Source of the DNA: Brachionus plicatilis
Lineage: Eukaryota; Rotifera; Eurotatoria; Ploima; Brachionidae
Reading direction: 5' to 3'
DNA length: 64,000 nt
NCBI GenBank assembly: GCA_010279815.1
Contig: QEOQ01000221.1
Span: 326,973-390,972 of the forward strand
Below the pieces are notes generated by a model. The model saw nothing but the letters and a program-made list of their open reading frames with translations, was not told the origin of the DNA and did not search any database. This document shows positions 38,022 through 52,239 of this stretch, piece after piece. The stretch's first letter is position 1. Each line of letters starts with the position of its first letter. A program made the position numbers and the translations under genes.

Positions 38022-39621
38022 CTAAACATTGATTTTATTTAGTTTATTTTTTAAATCTAATGTCTAATTTTGATTTTAAACCTAATTTTTATTTAATAAA
38101 ATTCAAATGAAATTAAATTTTTACTGCTGTCACAAAATTTATTATCAATAACAAATTGGAAAATTATAAAATTTGTAAAAAAAATTAACCCAACTAGAAG
38201 TGTGTTTTTGGAAAGTTGAAGCTCTTTATTTATTTCTTCGATTTGAAAATGCGAAGGAATTTACATAAGATGTTTAATCTTGGTTAAAATTTACGTAAAC
38301 TTTAAAGTATGTATTTTTAAATTGTGTATAACGGGTGAAGGATAAAAAATTTTCATTTCTATTCTATATTTAAATAGAATTCACAAACCTGTTAAAATAT
38401 AGATATATGTCACGATTTGTAAAATTACTTGGCAATTAAAAAATTTTTCCTATTTTCTTTGACCAGGCATTTTAAAAATTCAGATAAACCAATCAATTAA
38501 TTTTTAATATCAATTATTTAATTTTTTTTAATACCAAAAGTTATTTGGCAAAATAAAGAACTATAAGTATAAAGTATAAAACTATGTCCAAAATAAAGCA
38601 CCCTAATAGCCTTATTTTTTCTGAAATTTTATTATTTACCAAGTCATTTTACAATTGACAGTGATATATGTAAGGACAACCATTTTAGATCTTAAATTGG
38701 CTTAATGTTAGATTATTCTTTTTAATTATTTAATTCGTTCACCAAGATAATATCAAAAGAATGCAAGTTGTTGAGATTGCTTAAATAGTTTAATATTTAA
38801 TTTTAATTATTTTTAAAATATTTTCTTATAATTATCTTTAGTATTTTTGTCTCATTCTGATCGTGATTCAATATTATAATTCATCATTATGAAGAAATTA
38901 ATATGCTATAGTAAAAATCCTACTTATTATTTTAATTTAAAAAACAGGTTTTTTTTAGATGTTACATATTTATTTTAATTTCATTAAGACTTATATTTTT
39001 TAATGGTTTCAATTTTTTTTTCATTATTAAAAAGAATCTTTTTAATTCAATGTATCATTTTTAAGAAAGTTTTTAGTTAAAATTATATTTTTAAATTTCA
39101 AATTTTCCTTTTTAATACTTGACTAAAAGTGTTTCTATATTCAAAAAAAATTCAATTCAAAAATCACTCAGAATCAAAACAACTGATACAACTTTAAGAG
39201 AAGGAATAAAACCTTAAGACTATTTAAAATCTTGAAGTTTAATTTGAATTAAGATAAAATAAATTCAGCAAATCATATCAATCTTAATTGATTTTTATCA
39301 AATTAAATTTTAAAAGTGTTTAGAAGCATTCTCATTTACATTTATTTAGAGACAAAGGACAACTTAAAAAATTTAATAAATCAGAAAAGTTTATTTAATA
39401 AATTGAATTTTTTTAGAAAGCTGTAGAAAGCAAAATAAGTGTCTTATTTTTATCATTTTTTCTTTTAACAATTATTTAAATTTTCAAGACATGTCAAAAA
39501 TCAAGCTAAATAGTTCTTATTTAAGTCATAAAACAATTTGAAAATAAAAAAATTTGACTTGTATGGAAGATCAGTGATGATTATACAATTATCCATTTTT
39601 AGTTACAGATTCACGGTTTAG

Positions 39622-39774
39622 GGTGCCATTATCCATGCTCTGGTAAATTTGTCGGCTAAAAAGTATTACAAATTGTTTTTGAAAGATCATGAGCTTCGCT
39701 TTGTGCTAGTTCTTGGAGTCGATGTAATCGCAGGTTCGATTTTACGAAGTTGGCACTTTTTTAGTCTATTTTAA
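39622..39774 (+). other. Possible orphan exon or gene fragment, unrecognised
   Basis: After an acceptor-like GGTTTAG, an open frame reads GAIIHALVNLSAKKYYKLF then LKDHELRFVLVLGVD, with a donor-like GAT|GTAATC. Composition is less AT-rich than the surroundings and the peptide looks like real protein with a hydrophobic stretch. No flanking exon joins to it, and I cannot name a family. It may be a remnant left by rearrangement. Confidence 0.3.
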
Positions 39775-40340
39775 ATTAAAATATTTCTAGACAAAAAATT
39801 CCGAAATTTTTGTTTCTATAATTATTACATGCTAAAAGCTCGAACAGAATGAATTATTTTTGTGAAAATCATTTATTATTTCTCGGCCATTTTCAGATAT
39901 TCGCTCGGCCCAAAAAAAGAGATCAATTTTATCTATTGATTTATTATTTTTATCTAAAGTAAAAATAAATATAAACCAATTTTTGAAATGTTTTTTTGAA
40001 TGATGATGAAATATTTTAGTTTATGTTAAAATTTTAATTTCAAGATTTTTGATATTTTAAATTTTTACACCCATTTTTATTTTTATTTCAAACATCATCT
40101 GTGCAATTTGATATTTAAAGATTTTTTTTTAATTTTTAAGAATTTTTACTGCCGACTAAACAATAAATTAGAATTAAAAAATACTGCGACTGAGAGCGAC
40201 CCATCACTCATGGTCAATAAAAAAATAAATGATCATAAATTTTTTTTTTTTTAATAGTAACAATAAAAAAACAAAAAAAAATTATAAAAGTATGATCATT
40301 ATTTTTTAAAATAGCGTTTCCCAATAATTAAACAAAATCG

Positions 40341-40346
40341 TTTATT
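40341..40346 (-). terminator. Candidate poly(A) signal of the SLC22 gene
   Basis: TTTATT on the + strand (AATAAA on the coding strand), about 63 bp after the stop. Confidence 0.4.
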
Positions 40347-40408
40347 TTCTTTGGTTAGTTAAATAATTAAACTAGCAAAATTTAGCTCCTTTGGAAAAGA
40401 ATTAAAAA

Positions 40409-42637
40409 CTATTGATTATGTATAAACTCTTGTATTGTGTCAGGTAGTTTCCTATTTTGAGTCTCGGGTACAAAAATAGCAAATAAAATTGCTGATAAAA
40501 GAGAAAATCCTCCGTAAATAATGAACGGCAGCGGTGACCAATATATCTCGCCCTAAAAAAATACCAAGTCAAGTTTAATTTAAAAAAAGATTCAAAAATT
40601 ACCAATAATTGAATGTTTGGTGCTAGGACGGCAGCAATACGAGAGAATGTTTGACTTATGGCCACAGCTGAATTGCGAATCACTGTTGGGTGACTCTCAG
40701 CCGTAACAATATAAATGGTATTAAAAGCAAAAGAAATGGTCAATTTTCCGACCAGAGCCAGACCAGTGACAACTATTCCCAGATCAGTCGGAACAAACAT
40801 GACAGCCAGCAAAGCTAGTCCTGATAAGGTCATGCTAATAGTATAGGGAACTTTACGACCATACCGGTCTAATAAAAAATGACAACCTAACACTCCTAGC
40901 ATTTCAGCTACGGCAGAAAGACCGAAGTTAACATATGGATTTCCGGCCAAATCGCTCGTGCTAAAGCTGAGCCCATTGTATACAAATGTATTACCGAGCC
41001 AATTGATCATTATGACCATCGATCTTATCATCAATATTTTTGACGAAAAAAATATTTTCAAAGTCTGCCATATGGTGTACTAAATAAAAATAATAAAAAA
41101 TAAAAAAAAAAAAATTTTAAAATTATTTTTTTTTCAAAATTCACTTGTTTCTCAGGAACAAAATTGACTTCCGATTCAATTTTGTGAACTTTGAGCAATT
41201 CTTCCATTGAAGTTAAATCCTCAGGACGCTTTTTGTTCCATTTGGCAATAGTGTTAAAAACTTTGTAGGCTTCTTTTTTTTTTTTTGTTGCCAAAAGCCA
41301 TCTGGGCGATTCTGGAACTATCCTTTAGTAAAAAAAATTTAATCCATTTTATAAATTATTTTATTTAACAAGTTTAACTATACCAATAGTACATGGCTAT
41401 TGTGGTCATCAGAACAGAAAGACTAGTTAGCATTATTTTGTAGTCGGTGATGAAATAAACAAAAAACAGCAGCACAAATTCGCCAACAATGTACAAATAG
41501 TAGATTGCATTTGCCGCGATAACTCTTTTGGAAGGACCAACTATCTCCACGGCTTTGTTTTTGTAACATTAATGCTTTTTATTAGATTTCCAATGAGTTT
41601 ATTTACCTATAACAACTGCCACTGCATACACGTTCATTGAAATTCCGGTCAGTAAACGCAAAATTGCGAACAAAATTTGCTGAAGATTGTTGTCTGCAAA
41701 ATCAATGCTTACCAATGCAGCTATCGCTATGTTAAATGCTGCATTTGCTATCACGAAAGAGTAAGCAGTAAACTTTCGACCATATCTGAGAAAAATAAAT
41801 TTTTTTTTTTAAATTTAATTATTTTAGATTGAACAAAACAAATAGATTTTGATCAAAATGATTGTTAAAAAATGCTAACTTGTCAGACATAATTCCGCTT
41901 AGTAAAACTCCGAAGTTACCAATAAAATAGAATGTAGAGAACAAACTACGTCTCGGCGAACTGTCACATACTATATTCCACTTAAATGCAAATTTTAAGT
42001 CACTCAAATTTTTGATACAGAAATTCAAATTAGAATATTAAAGAATAAAATTCTTTAATTTAATAGAATTTATGTGTCAAAATAAATCCCTAATGCATTC
42101 TCTTATGTTGATGGCTATGAGAAAAATGAAAAAATAAAATATTCATTAGATTATTTTTGACCAGAAAAATCAAACATCTAAATATCCTTAAATTCATACA
42201 TCACTCATCAGGGTGCTTTCAAAGTATTCTTTTGAATAGACCCATTCGCTGCATTTGGTCAGTGAAGAATTGGCCTTGTCTGTTTTGTTGAAAACTCGCA
42301 GGTTACAGGTGTCATATTTTTCTTTAAATGAATTCTTTGATTCCGGTATAAAAGTGTCAATTAGTTCCTGGTGATAGTCACTCTGAATTTCATAAGTGTC
42401 ATTTGGGTATGCTGGAATTCGGCATCTAGGAAAAAATACAATTAAATAAAATAAATCAATTTTTTTTCTTCTAAACCTGTGATTGGGAACTGTTCCATAA
42501 AATGAAAAACTGAATCCAACAAGTGCTGGAACGAAAGCTATTATTCCGACCAGAATAAAAATTAACAATTGATAAGGTCCGAAGTGGCCGACTTGGTCGA
42601 ATATTTCCTCGGTTTTTTTATTCAAATTTTCATTCAT
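40409..42637 (-). CDS. SLC22-family organic cation/carnitine-type transporter (8 exons)
   Basis: Exons (descending) 42637-42477, 42425-42200, 41980-41880, 41785-41607, 41552-41384, 41322-41145, 41079-40603 and 40552-40409. All phases agree; 1635 nt, 544 aa, the usual SLC22 length. This is a plasma-membrane major facilitator protein moving organic cations, anions or carnitine. TM1 follows FDQVGHFGPYQLLIFILVG. A large extracellular loop begins PNHR|CRIPAYPNDT and has several Cys and N-x-S/T sites, as in the family. WNIVCDSSPRRSLFSTFYF is followed by a SDK|YGRKF loop, the GPSKRV segment, and the signature PESPRWLLA. The second half has LDRYGRKVPYTISMTLSG, TAESHPTVIRNSAVAISQ and the end FVPETQNRKLPDTIQEF. 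A 13-A run in exon 6 encodes KKKK in frame. Substrate cannot be told from sequence. Codons are AT-rich. Confidence 0.95.
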
Positions 42638-45600
42638 CTAAAATAAAATTAAATTAACTTAACTAAATTGTGGATTAAAATTTTTAAATCCAATTTGGCA
42701 TGGATTAATACCGAAACGCAAAACTTTTTATTTAAATGATGAGCTTCTAAAAAACAATTATTAAAATTAATACTAAAATTTTTAAATTTTTTATTTTAGC
42801 TTATTAATAAAATTAACTAGAAGTGAACAGCAAGACTCAAATTAAAATACGAAGATGATTTTTTTTTAATACAAGTTTAATTTGTAATTGTACCAATTTG
42901 AAAAAAAATATGCTAATTAAAAACATCGCGGCTTGTAGATCTAAAAGAAAATTTACCGAACATTTTTTGGTTTATTCGTTGCTTAGATTAAAAGTTAAAA
43001 AGAGTGACCAAGTTAAATTTAAAACTAATTTTTTTTATTTTTTTAAAATATATTTATTAAGATCGCAAATTGTACCGGTGCCATGGAAATTCATAAATAG
43101 CGTGGTAAACAAACGAGGGATTTTATGACATTATAATCTAACTTTTTGAATATCTTAAAGATAAACATCTCAGGAATTTTAGTTGACTTTTTGAATGTCA
43201 TTTGTTCAAACAAACAACTAACTATTCTTATCTAAACGAAATTAAATTAAGCTCTAAATTTTAAGTCCAAATTAATGGTTTTGGCAAAAACGAAAGAAAA
43301 TTTAGATTCAGAATTTACATCAAAAGAAAAAAATATATTTCATATTAAAATCTTTTATTCTTAAAGAAAAAGATTTTTTCAATTAGACTGATAAGATAAA
43401 GTCTTAGTCAGCAAATCTTTTATTATATAAGAATAAATTAATGTTATAATTACTATTAAAGTGATAAAGCTTAATTTGTAATAATTTTAGAATGTTAAAC
43501 AAATTCATCTGGATTTGTTTATGGGACTAAATTTCGAATAACTAAAAATTTGCGAATCATCATTTTTTAAAATCAGTGGGATTTTATAGTCTATCCGAAA
43601 ACCATTTACTGAAATCTATTCACAATTTGGCATTTGTCTATATTGTTTAACACTTTGGGTTATCTAAGACACTCCATTAAAAAAAAAATTAATATATTTT
43701 TAATTTCTTTAAATGTCAAATTAATTTTTTTTTAAATTTAAATCTTATCTGGCTTAAAAATATTGAATTTCAACCTTTAGATTGAATTCTTGAAAATCGA
43801 AGAATTACATTCTTATTAAATATTTAATTTTTTTTGAATAAAACTTTTATTTTGCAAATCTGGTAAAATACCTGAAAACCCTTGAACAAGGCATAAGTGA
43901 TTCTCATAAAAGAAAAGCTCTTGTGAACGAGCTTTTTTATTTTCTTTGATCTTTTTCATAAAAATAAAATTATGTCTTTGTCTGAAAGATAAAAAATCAT
44001 ATAATTTTTTGAGTACGATATAAAATGGGTTAAAAAGTTGCTTTATAAATACTTTTTCTGTACTTAAATATTTAATATACATAAGTCTCACATTAATTTT
44101 AAATCAAACAAATAGATAAAGTAAAAAAGTAAAGATAGTAGTTTATTTGCTGAACTGATTTTCGATTTTCATTAAAAAAAATCGATTATGAGTATAAAGT
44201 TATTCATAAATCATCATAAGGAATTAAAAAAATAAATTTTAAATCATATTAGATATTATTGCGTTGAAAAAAAACACTTTTATGTAAATTTATCCTGCCA
44301 ACTTGAATGAAAACAAAAATTTGGTTACGAATAATTTAAATCAAAATATTGAACACATTTTTAAAGATTAATTTTATTTGATGATAAAAAATGTCATTTT
44401 AAATAATAATAATGCTTCTAAAATTTATTTACTAATTATTGAATTAATTATTAGAAAAAACTTTTGAACGGAAATTTTAAAATTTAAAAAATGCTATTCA
44501 AACATTTATTAATTATTAAACAGGAATATAAAGAAAAATAAACACAATCGAACACTTAATTATTTACTTTAAATGAGAACGAGAAAAATAAAGCTAATAT
44601 TTTAACAGCGCAATTTCAAACTAAGTTCATTAAAATATCTTATATAGAAAATATTCCAATTTAAGCCTAGATAATTAAATATGTTGAAATCAATATTGTA
44701 TAGAAAAATATCTTAGCTTCATATTTTAAGGTTATGAAATAATTGATTTTAAAATTTATTGAAAAATTATCCCAAAAATAACTGGTATCAAGATTTTTAA
44801 ATGAAAAATTATAAAAATTTTAAGATTCAAAAATTAAAGAAAATAATAAATTAGAAAAAACAATAATTGACTTAAAAAATTTTTACAATCTTTTAATATT
44901 TATTTATTTTACTTAAAAACTCGATTTTCTTTTTATTAAATGAGCTTTTATAATTTTTCATTATATTTCCTAATCTTGGTAAAAAAGATATTAATTTAGA
45001 TATATTTCAAATATTCTAAACATTTATCATTGTGGAACAAAAATTTCAAAATTCAATTTCCAAAGATATTTTTCAAGTTCTTACGGCAGCTAATTGTCTT
45101 CCTACTTCTGCCATTAAATTTTCTATCTCATTACTAAACCCATCGACCAATAAAAAAATATTTTATGTTTTATAATTGATTTTTGGGTAAAACAACGAAC
45201 ACTTGTTCCCCAATTAACCAATTTATTTCTTCAAAGTAAAATAAAAAAATTTGATCATTAGATCTACTCTATTTTTTTTTGTAAATTAAATAAATACTTT
45301 ACAAAAAAAATTTTTAAAAATAAAAAAATTATCACAAATTTTGCTCATTTTTTAATGAGTACCTTTTTTTAGCGCTATTTTGTCGCAGCAACATTCTATA
45401 ATTTTGATAAATTTTTTTTTGGTAACAAAGTTGCTTGAAAATTATCTTAGTAACACATGAGTAATTCAAATCATCTATCATCAGAGTAATATTAATTTTA
45501 ATATTATGAACGGACCTAAAAGACGGATTATTTTTACGGATTTTAGTTAGAGCTAAAACACCGATCCGGATTTTTACAAACTAAAATACAGATCCGGATT

Positions 45601-48030
45601 AATGGTCGTTTAGCTTCAATTAAATTTTTTAATTTATTTTTTCTAAATTTAAGGCTGCTTTTTTAAAAAGGACTAGAGAACCCATTGTGAAAAATATATA
45701 GTAAGAAATTTATGGTTTTGTGAAATTTAGTACAAAATGATAAAAAGAACAGAAAAAAATTTTAAAAATTGAATAACTTTTTTTCTAAATGTTTAAACTT
45801 AGTTCTGTAAATGCAACATAGTGCAACATTCAAAGTTGTATCAAATATCAAGGTCCGCTGAATTTGCAGAGTTTAGCAGAAATTAAATTTCAATATAAAC
45901 GAGCGTGGTGCATTTTGCAGAAATTTTGTACATCATTAGCAGACTTTTACAGTTGATGCAACTTTGAATGTTGCACCATTCTGCATTCACAAAATTAATT
46001 TTAAACTTTTAGAAAAAAATTTCATTATTTTTTTTACACTTTGTTCTGTTCTTTTGAACTGAACTTCACAAAACTGAAATTTTTAAATTTTTAATTTAGT
46101 ATCCAATGTTTTTTTAAGTTTCATTTGTAATAATCATCAAAGATATTTTTTCCAAGCAAATAGCTTACTAAATAATGAATTAATGGTAAGACATATAATC
46201 AATATAGCCTTTTAACTATTAGATGCCTACTTCACAATTTTTATGTATAGTTTGCCCGCTTGTTTTTGCATTCAAAGTTCATTCCTTATGGTTAAAGTTT
46301 TTCTGAATTGAAGCGATCTAATAGAAAAAACTTCGCAGTCCTGAAAAATATAGGAAACCAAAGATGTGACTTAATATTTAATAAAAAAAAATTAAGTTTT
46401 CTTTAATTTAACTCAGTACAAAAAAAATCTTCTGCCTTAGTGTTTAAATACTTGGGGCTTTTAAAATGTAATTAAAATTTAAAAAAAAAATAAAAAGAAA
46501 AAATATAACATAAGCTCGGAATGATGAACAATTCAAAAGAGAAAGAAAAAGGTAGGAATTCTAAACGGAAATAAATTTTTTTTAATCTCTAATCGAAGAT
46601 TATAGTTTGCCTTTATTTTTTATTACCAAATAAGCTTTAAATTTTTAAGCAATAAATTTTCAGTGATGAATCTTCCCATTTTATATTAACCTTTATTATT
46701 AAAAAAATCCATCATATAAAAAAAATAAAAAATAAAATAAAATAAAAGAATTAAAATAGTGAAATAAGCTTTTATAACACCTAATGTACCCCAGGCCCTG
46801 TCTCTGTCTCTTTTTATATATTTATGTTGTATATTTTAGTTTAAGTTAGACTTTGAATAAAGACTGAGAAAGGAAAATCTCCTTTTTAATTCATTTAGAA
46901 GTGCTACACTATTAAACTATGATGTAATATGAAATTATTTTTACCTTAACTTCAACGTTTTTTATTTCATTGACCATTTACTTAAGAACTTTTCAATTTT
47001 AATTTTATATATTTTTTATTTTAAAGTCAATATTTTCTTTATTATGTTTAGAGGAGATTATGAAAGTATACTTTTAAACATACTTTTACCCTTTAAAAAA
47101 GTTTTATTTTATTAAAGGAATTCTCTATAATTAATCTCTTTATTTTTTTTCTGCGCCAAACTAAATCTCCTTAAAAAAAATAAAATAAAAAATCAAAATA
47201 AAGTTATTATATTTATACAAAACCTGAGAACAATAATTGCTCCAGTAATAGATGAACCATAGTTCACCTAAAGGACTAGACTGGAAAACTTTGTTATTTT
47301 CTTTATAAATTTTGACTTTTGTGATAATTGACGTTTGTTTGATGCATTTTAACAAAAACTTAATTTATAAAAAATGGAAAACAGAGCGTAGATAGCTTTT
47401 TAAACTACAAATATTGTATTAAAGATCATAAAATTACAAACTCAAAGTCGAAATTTGAAAAAAAAAAAAAAATAAGTTTTTCATGTTTGCAATATTGACT
47501 TAAAATTATTTTTTATTTGAAGCATCACATTTTTTCAATTTTATTTCTACATTGTATTCATTTTTTAATTCAAACACAAAAAATTCTACCATTTTTACTA
47601 ACTTTTAATTTCCCACTCAATTAATTACTAATAAACTGAAATAGATATAAGAACTTAATTTTTTAAGAAATAGAGATATTAAAGAGATAAGCGAAAAAGG
47701 CGTCATGTTAAACGATTAAGTCCATAAAATCGCTGTATTTTTAAATGTTAAGATATTGGTCAATTTTGATATAAATCCAAATAATAAAAACTTTTACAAT
47801 TAACTAAAATTATTTTAAATAATTTAGTTCTATATGTTAAAGAAACCTATTTTAGTACTAGAAAACACTTAACTCCTAGAATATTCCACAAAATATTTAC
47901 ACAATTTTTTTTTAGTCCATGACGAAGTTTCAATTTCTACTAAAAAAATATAAACTAAAAAACTGTCTAATATTGAATAAAATATTTTTTTTCTTTTATT
48001 GAAAATACAAAGTCAAGAAAAAAAAAAAAC
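42638..48030. other. Gene-poor AT-rich region
   Basis: About 5.4 kb between the SLC22 start and the spectrin-derived array. The open frames here (for example 42898-43128 and 43816-44091) have AT-driven composition and no recognisable motif. One foldback element lies at 45713. Confidence 0.6.
45713..46075. mobile_element. Foldback MITE, GGCA-related family (TGGTTTTGTGAAATT ends)
   Basis: A 363-bp element with inverted ends TGGTTTTGTGAAATTTAG and TGAACTTCACAAAACT. The arms share GTGCAACATTCAAAGTTGTA and its inverse. Likely target duplication GAAATTTA / GAAATTTT (7 of 8). The centre reads GCGTGGTGCATTTTGCAGAA. Related to 17175-17957. Confidence 0.8.
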
Positions 48031-48339
48031 GGCAACTTGAAGTTGACGATCAATTCAAAATATCATTTCAATTCAAAGGGTTTATCATTAAATATTGAAA
48101 TAAATCTTTGAATTAGTTTAATAAATTTTAATGTAACATAGTTTACATGCTATGTAAATTAAAAAAATAAAATAATAAAAAAAAATATTTTCTTAATCTA
48201 TTGAAAAAATCGATTTTAAAAATTGAAATTTATAAACTCATTTTTTGTTAAGTTTATTTAGAAAATTTTTCTAATTTTCAAAGTTTTAAAGCAGGCACAT
48301 ATTTCAAAAAAAATCTTTAATATTTTTCAAACCACTAAA

Positions 48340-49295
48340 GCTTGAAAGCACACTTTTCTCGCTCCAAAGCCGCCATGCGCACATACAGGAAGAAATAAAA
48401 GCCTATGAGGCCGAGATCAGACGCCTCACTGAAATCACCGATGTGCTGATCGGCAACAGACGCTTTAGCTCATTTCCAGCTAAGATCAAGCGACAATTGA
48501 TGAAGAACCAGAAGCGAAATCCAACAAAGATCAGACCAGTTCGCCACTAGAGCTCAAAAGCGCTCTCGCAGCCTACATAGCCTCGTACAATTTGCTCAAT
48601 CCGTTGGCGCACTCATTGTACGAGGCATTGAACACGAGCAAAAAAATTGAGGACCGCACACGCATCATTAACCACAAGACACTTCATAGTGCCGAGAAAT
48701 TTTTGCTCTGAATGAAACGCAAAAGCTAAAGGACATGTTAAATTTTATTCTAAAAAAAGAAAATGACCTGAAAGAGCTGTGCCGGAGTCCCGCCACCCAA
48801 TTGAGTGAATCAATGAGATTTTTTCGCTTGTACCGGGATGTGGACGAGTTCGACTTGTGGATAGAAAGGATGATACGCGATGCGCGCAGTTTGTGCCAAC
48901 GCTCGCACTCGCTGCCTCTCCACGACCAAATAAAACTTTTCCAAAAGCAAAAGGCGCTTTAGAGCTAAATAGAATCCAACTTTGACAGGTGCACTCAACT
49001 GAATGAGCACAACAAACACGAGCTGACCACAAACAGCTCGGTCAGCGAGCAGATGATGCGGCATACTTTGCAAAATTTGAACTCAAAGTGGCAGGCGCTC
49101 GCCTACGAGGTGAATGAGCGCGAAAAAGAGTTCGCCGAAGCGAAGGACATACTTGACCAGTTAGAAAAGTATAATGACCAGTTGGAAAAGATTGAAGAGT
49201 AGCTCAAGGACAAAGAGATGATGATTCAGAGTGGCGATGTGGGTCACGACTACGATCACTGTGTTCAACTTTTTAAAAAAGTCGACAACACCATT
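48340..49295 (+). pseudogene. Broken spectrin-repeat protein fragment, tandem copy 1
   Basis: GC-rich, intronless, coding-like sequence broken by several stops and frameshifts. Successive frames read LESTLFSLQSRHAHIQEEIK, AYEAEIRRLTEITDVLIGNR, ELKSALAAYIASYNLLNPLA, RFFRLYRDVDEFDLWIERMI, TLQNLNSKWQALAYEVNERE and then MMIQSGDVGHDYDHCVQLF. The DVDEFDLWI (helix A) and LNSKWQALAYEV (helix C) patterns are those of spectrin repeats. The wording most resembles beta-spectrin or a spectraplakin, but I cannot choose. It is a fragment of a much larger protein. No start codon, actin-binding or PH region is seen. It encodes nothing intact. Confidence 0.75.
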
Positions 49296-49903
49296 AGAAA
49301 TTTCAGAATTAAAAAAATAATTTATGCAATATTTAAATATAATTAAATTAGGTTTTGAAAATTTAAACAAAATGACAAATGCGTTTTTTATGAAATGAAT
49401 TTATTTTTTAAAATAATTTCGCATCAGATAAGTTAAAAAATTATAAAAGCATTAAGAATTTTATAATCCAAGAAGAAGGAGTCATGGAATATCCAAGGCA
49501 AATAAAATAGAATTTAAATATATCAGATTCTAGGTATTTAGATTCTCTTATATAGAAATTAGAAATATAGAAATTCTTATTTTTAATCTTAACACTGAAA
49601 CATTGGTCCCGTATTGTTATTATTATTTGATTGGTTAAAATAATTGTGAGAATTTAAAGATTGGATTTGTCTCCAACCACTTTGTTCCATTAGTGTGTAA
49701 AGAAATTAATAAATCACTCTTTTTAGAAAAAAACGGTGATTTATTTATAAACTTTAGAGAAAAAATAGATATTCATTGGAAAATAAAATATTAAAAAACA
49801 ATAATTTAATCTTACAAAAGTTTTGCAAATAAAACTCTAAATCAAATTTTAATCTTGAATTCTCAATATCAATACCATTTCAAACTTAAATACTTTAAAA
49901 AAT

Positions 49904-50767
49904 AAATCACCGATGTGCTGATCGGCAACAGACGCTTTAGCTCATTTCCAGCTAAGATCAAGCGACAATTGATGAAGAACCAGAAGCGAAATCCAACAAA
50001 GATCAGACCAGTTCGCCACTAGAGCTCAAAAGCGCTCTCGCAGCCTACATAGCCTCGTACAATTTGCTCAATCCGTTGGCGCACTCATTGTACGAGGCAT
50101 TGAACACGAGCAAAAAAATTGAGGACCGCACACGCATCATTAACCACAAGACACTTCATAGTGCCGAGAAATTTTTGCTCTGAATGAAACGCAAAAGCTA
50201 AAGGACATGTTAAATTTTATTCTAAAAAAAGAAAATGACCTGAAAGAGCTGTGCCGGAGTCCCGCCACCCAATTGAGTGAATCAATGAGATTTTTTCGCT
50301 TGTACCGGGATGTGGACGAGTTCGACTTGTGGATAGAAAGGATGATACGCGATGCGCGCAGTTTGTGCCAACGCTCGCACTCGCTGCCTCTCCACGACCA
50401 AATAAAACTTTTCCAAAAGCAAAAGGCGCTTTAGAGCTAAATAGAATCCAACTTTGACAGGTGCACTCAACTGAATGAGCACAACAAACACGAGCTGACC
50501 ACAAACAGCTCGGTCAGCGAGCAGATGATGCGGCATACTTTGCAAAATTTGAACTCAAAGTGGCAGGCGCTCGCCTACGAGGTGAATGAGCGCGAAAAAG
50601 AGTTCGCCGAAGCGAAGGACATACTTGACCAGTTAGAAAAGTATAATGACCAGTTGGAAAAGATTGAAGAGTAGCTCAAGGACAAAGAGATGATGATTCA
50701 GAGTGGCGATGTGGGTCACGACTACGATCACTGTGTTCAACTTTTTAAAAAAGTCGACAACACCATT
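49904..50767 (+). pseudogene. Spectrin-repeat fragment, tandem copy 2
   Basis: Same sequence and same breaks as copy 1, but lacking the first about 90 bp of coding-like sequence, because the tandem unit starts within it. Confidence 0.75.
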
Positions 50768-51375
50768 AGAAATTTCAGAATTAAAAAAATAATTTATGCA
50801 ATATTTAAATATAATTAAATTAGGTTTTGAAAATTTAAACAAAATGACAAATGCGTTTTTTATGAAATGAATTTATTTTTTAAAATAATTTCGCATCAGA
50901 TAAGTTAAAAAATTATAAAAGCATTAAGAATTTTATAATCCAAGAAGAAGGAGTCATGGAATATCCAAGGCAAATAAAATAGAATTTAAATATATCAGAT
51001 TCTAGGTATTTAGATTCTCTTATATAGAAATTAGAAATATAGAAATTCTTATTTTTAATCTTAACACTGAAACATTGGTCCCGTATTGTTATTATTATTT
51101 GATTGGTTAAAATAATTGTGAGAATTTAAAGATTGGATTTGTCTCCAACCACTTTGTTCCATTAGTGTGTAAAGAAATTAATAAATCACTCTTTTTAGAA
51201 AAAAACGGTGATTTATTTATAAACTTTAGAGAAAAAATAGATATTCATTGGAAAATAAAATATTAAAAAACAATAATTTAATCTTACAAAAGTTTTGCAA
51301 ATAAAACTCTAAATCAAATTTTAATCTTGAATTCTCAATATCAATACCATTTCAAACTTAAATACTTTAAAAAAT

Positions 51376-52239
51376 AAATCACCGATGTGCTGATCGGCAA
51401 CAGACGCTTTAGCTCATTTCCAGCTAAGATCAAGCGACAATTGATGAAGAACCAGAAGCGAAATCCAACAAAGATCAGACCAGTTCGCCACTAGAGCTCA
51501 AAAGCGCTCTCGCAGCCTACATAGCCTCGTACAATTTGCTCAATCCGTTGGCGCACTCATTGTACGAGGCATTGAACACGAGCAAAAAAATTGAGGACCG
51601 CACACGCATCATTAACCACAAGACACTTCATAGTGCCGAGAAATTTTTGCTCTGAATGAAACGCAAAAGCTAAAGGACATGTTAAATTTTATTCTAAAAA
51701 AAGAAAATGACCTGAAAGAGCTGTGCCGGAGTCCCGCCACCCAATTGAGTGAATCAATGAGATTTTTTCGCTTGTACCGGGATGTGGACGAGTTCGACTT
51801 GTGGATAGAAAGGATGATACGCGATGCGCGCAGTTTGTGCCAACGCTCGCACTCGCTGCCTCTCCACGACCAAATAAAACTTTTCCAAAAGCAAAAGGCG
51901 CTTTAGAGCTAAATAGAATCCAACTTTGACAGGTGCACTCAACTGAATGAGCACAACAAACACGAGCTGACCACAAACAGCTCGGTCAGCGAGCAGATGA
52001 TGCGGCATACTTTGCAAAATTTGAACTCAAAGTGGCAGGCGCTCGCCTACGAGGTGAATGAGCGCGAAAAAGAGTTCGCCGAAGCGAAGGACATACTTGA
52101 CCAGTTAGAAAAGTATAATGACCAGTTGGAAAAGATTGAAGAGTAGCTCAAGGACAAAGAGATGATGATTCAGAGTGGCGATGTGGGTCACGACTACGAT
52201 CACTGTGTTCAACTTTTTAAAAAAGTCGACAACACCATT
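51376..52239 (+). pseudogene. Spectrin-repeat fragment, tandem copy 3
   Basis: Identical to copy 2. It is followed by the AT-rich unit tail up to 52847, where it leaves the repeat at AATAAA|CATTTT. Confidence 0.75.

Larger units (their letters stand above)
37865..40408. other. Intergenic region after AP-2 alpha
   Basis: 3' UTR, then AT-rich sequence up to the SLC22 3' end. Apart from the poly(A) signal and the possible orphan exon at 39622, nothing is recognised. Confidence 0.5.

Noticed and set aside
46780..46900. Less AT-rich patch with CCCCAGGCCCTGTCTCTGTC
   Set aside because: Looked for an snRNA or tRNA-derived element; no box motifs or fold could be supported.
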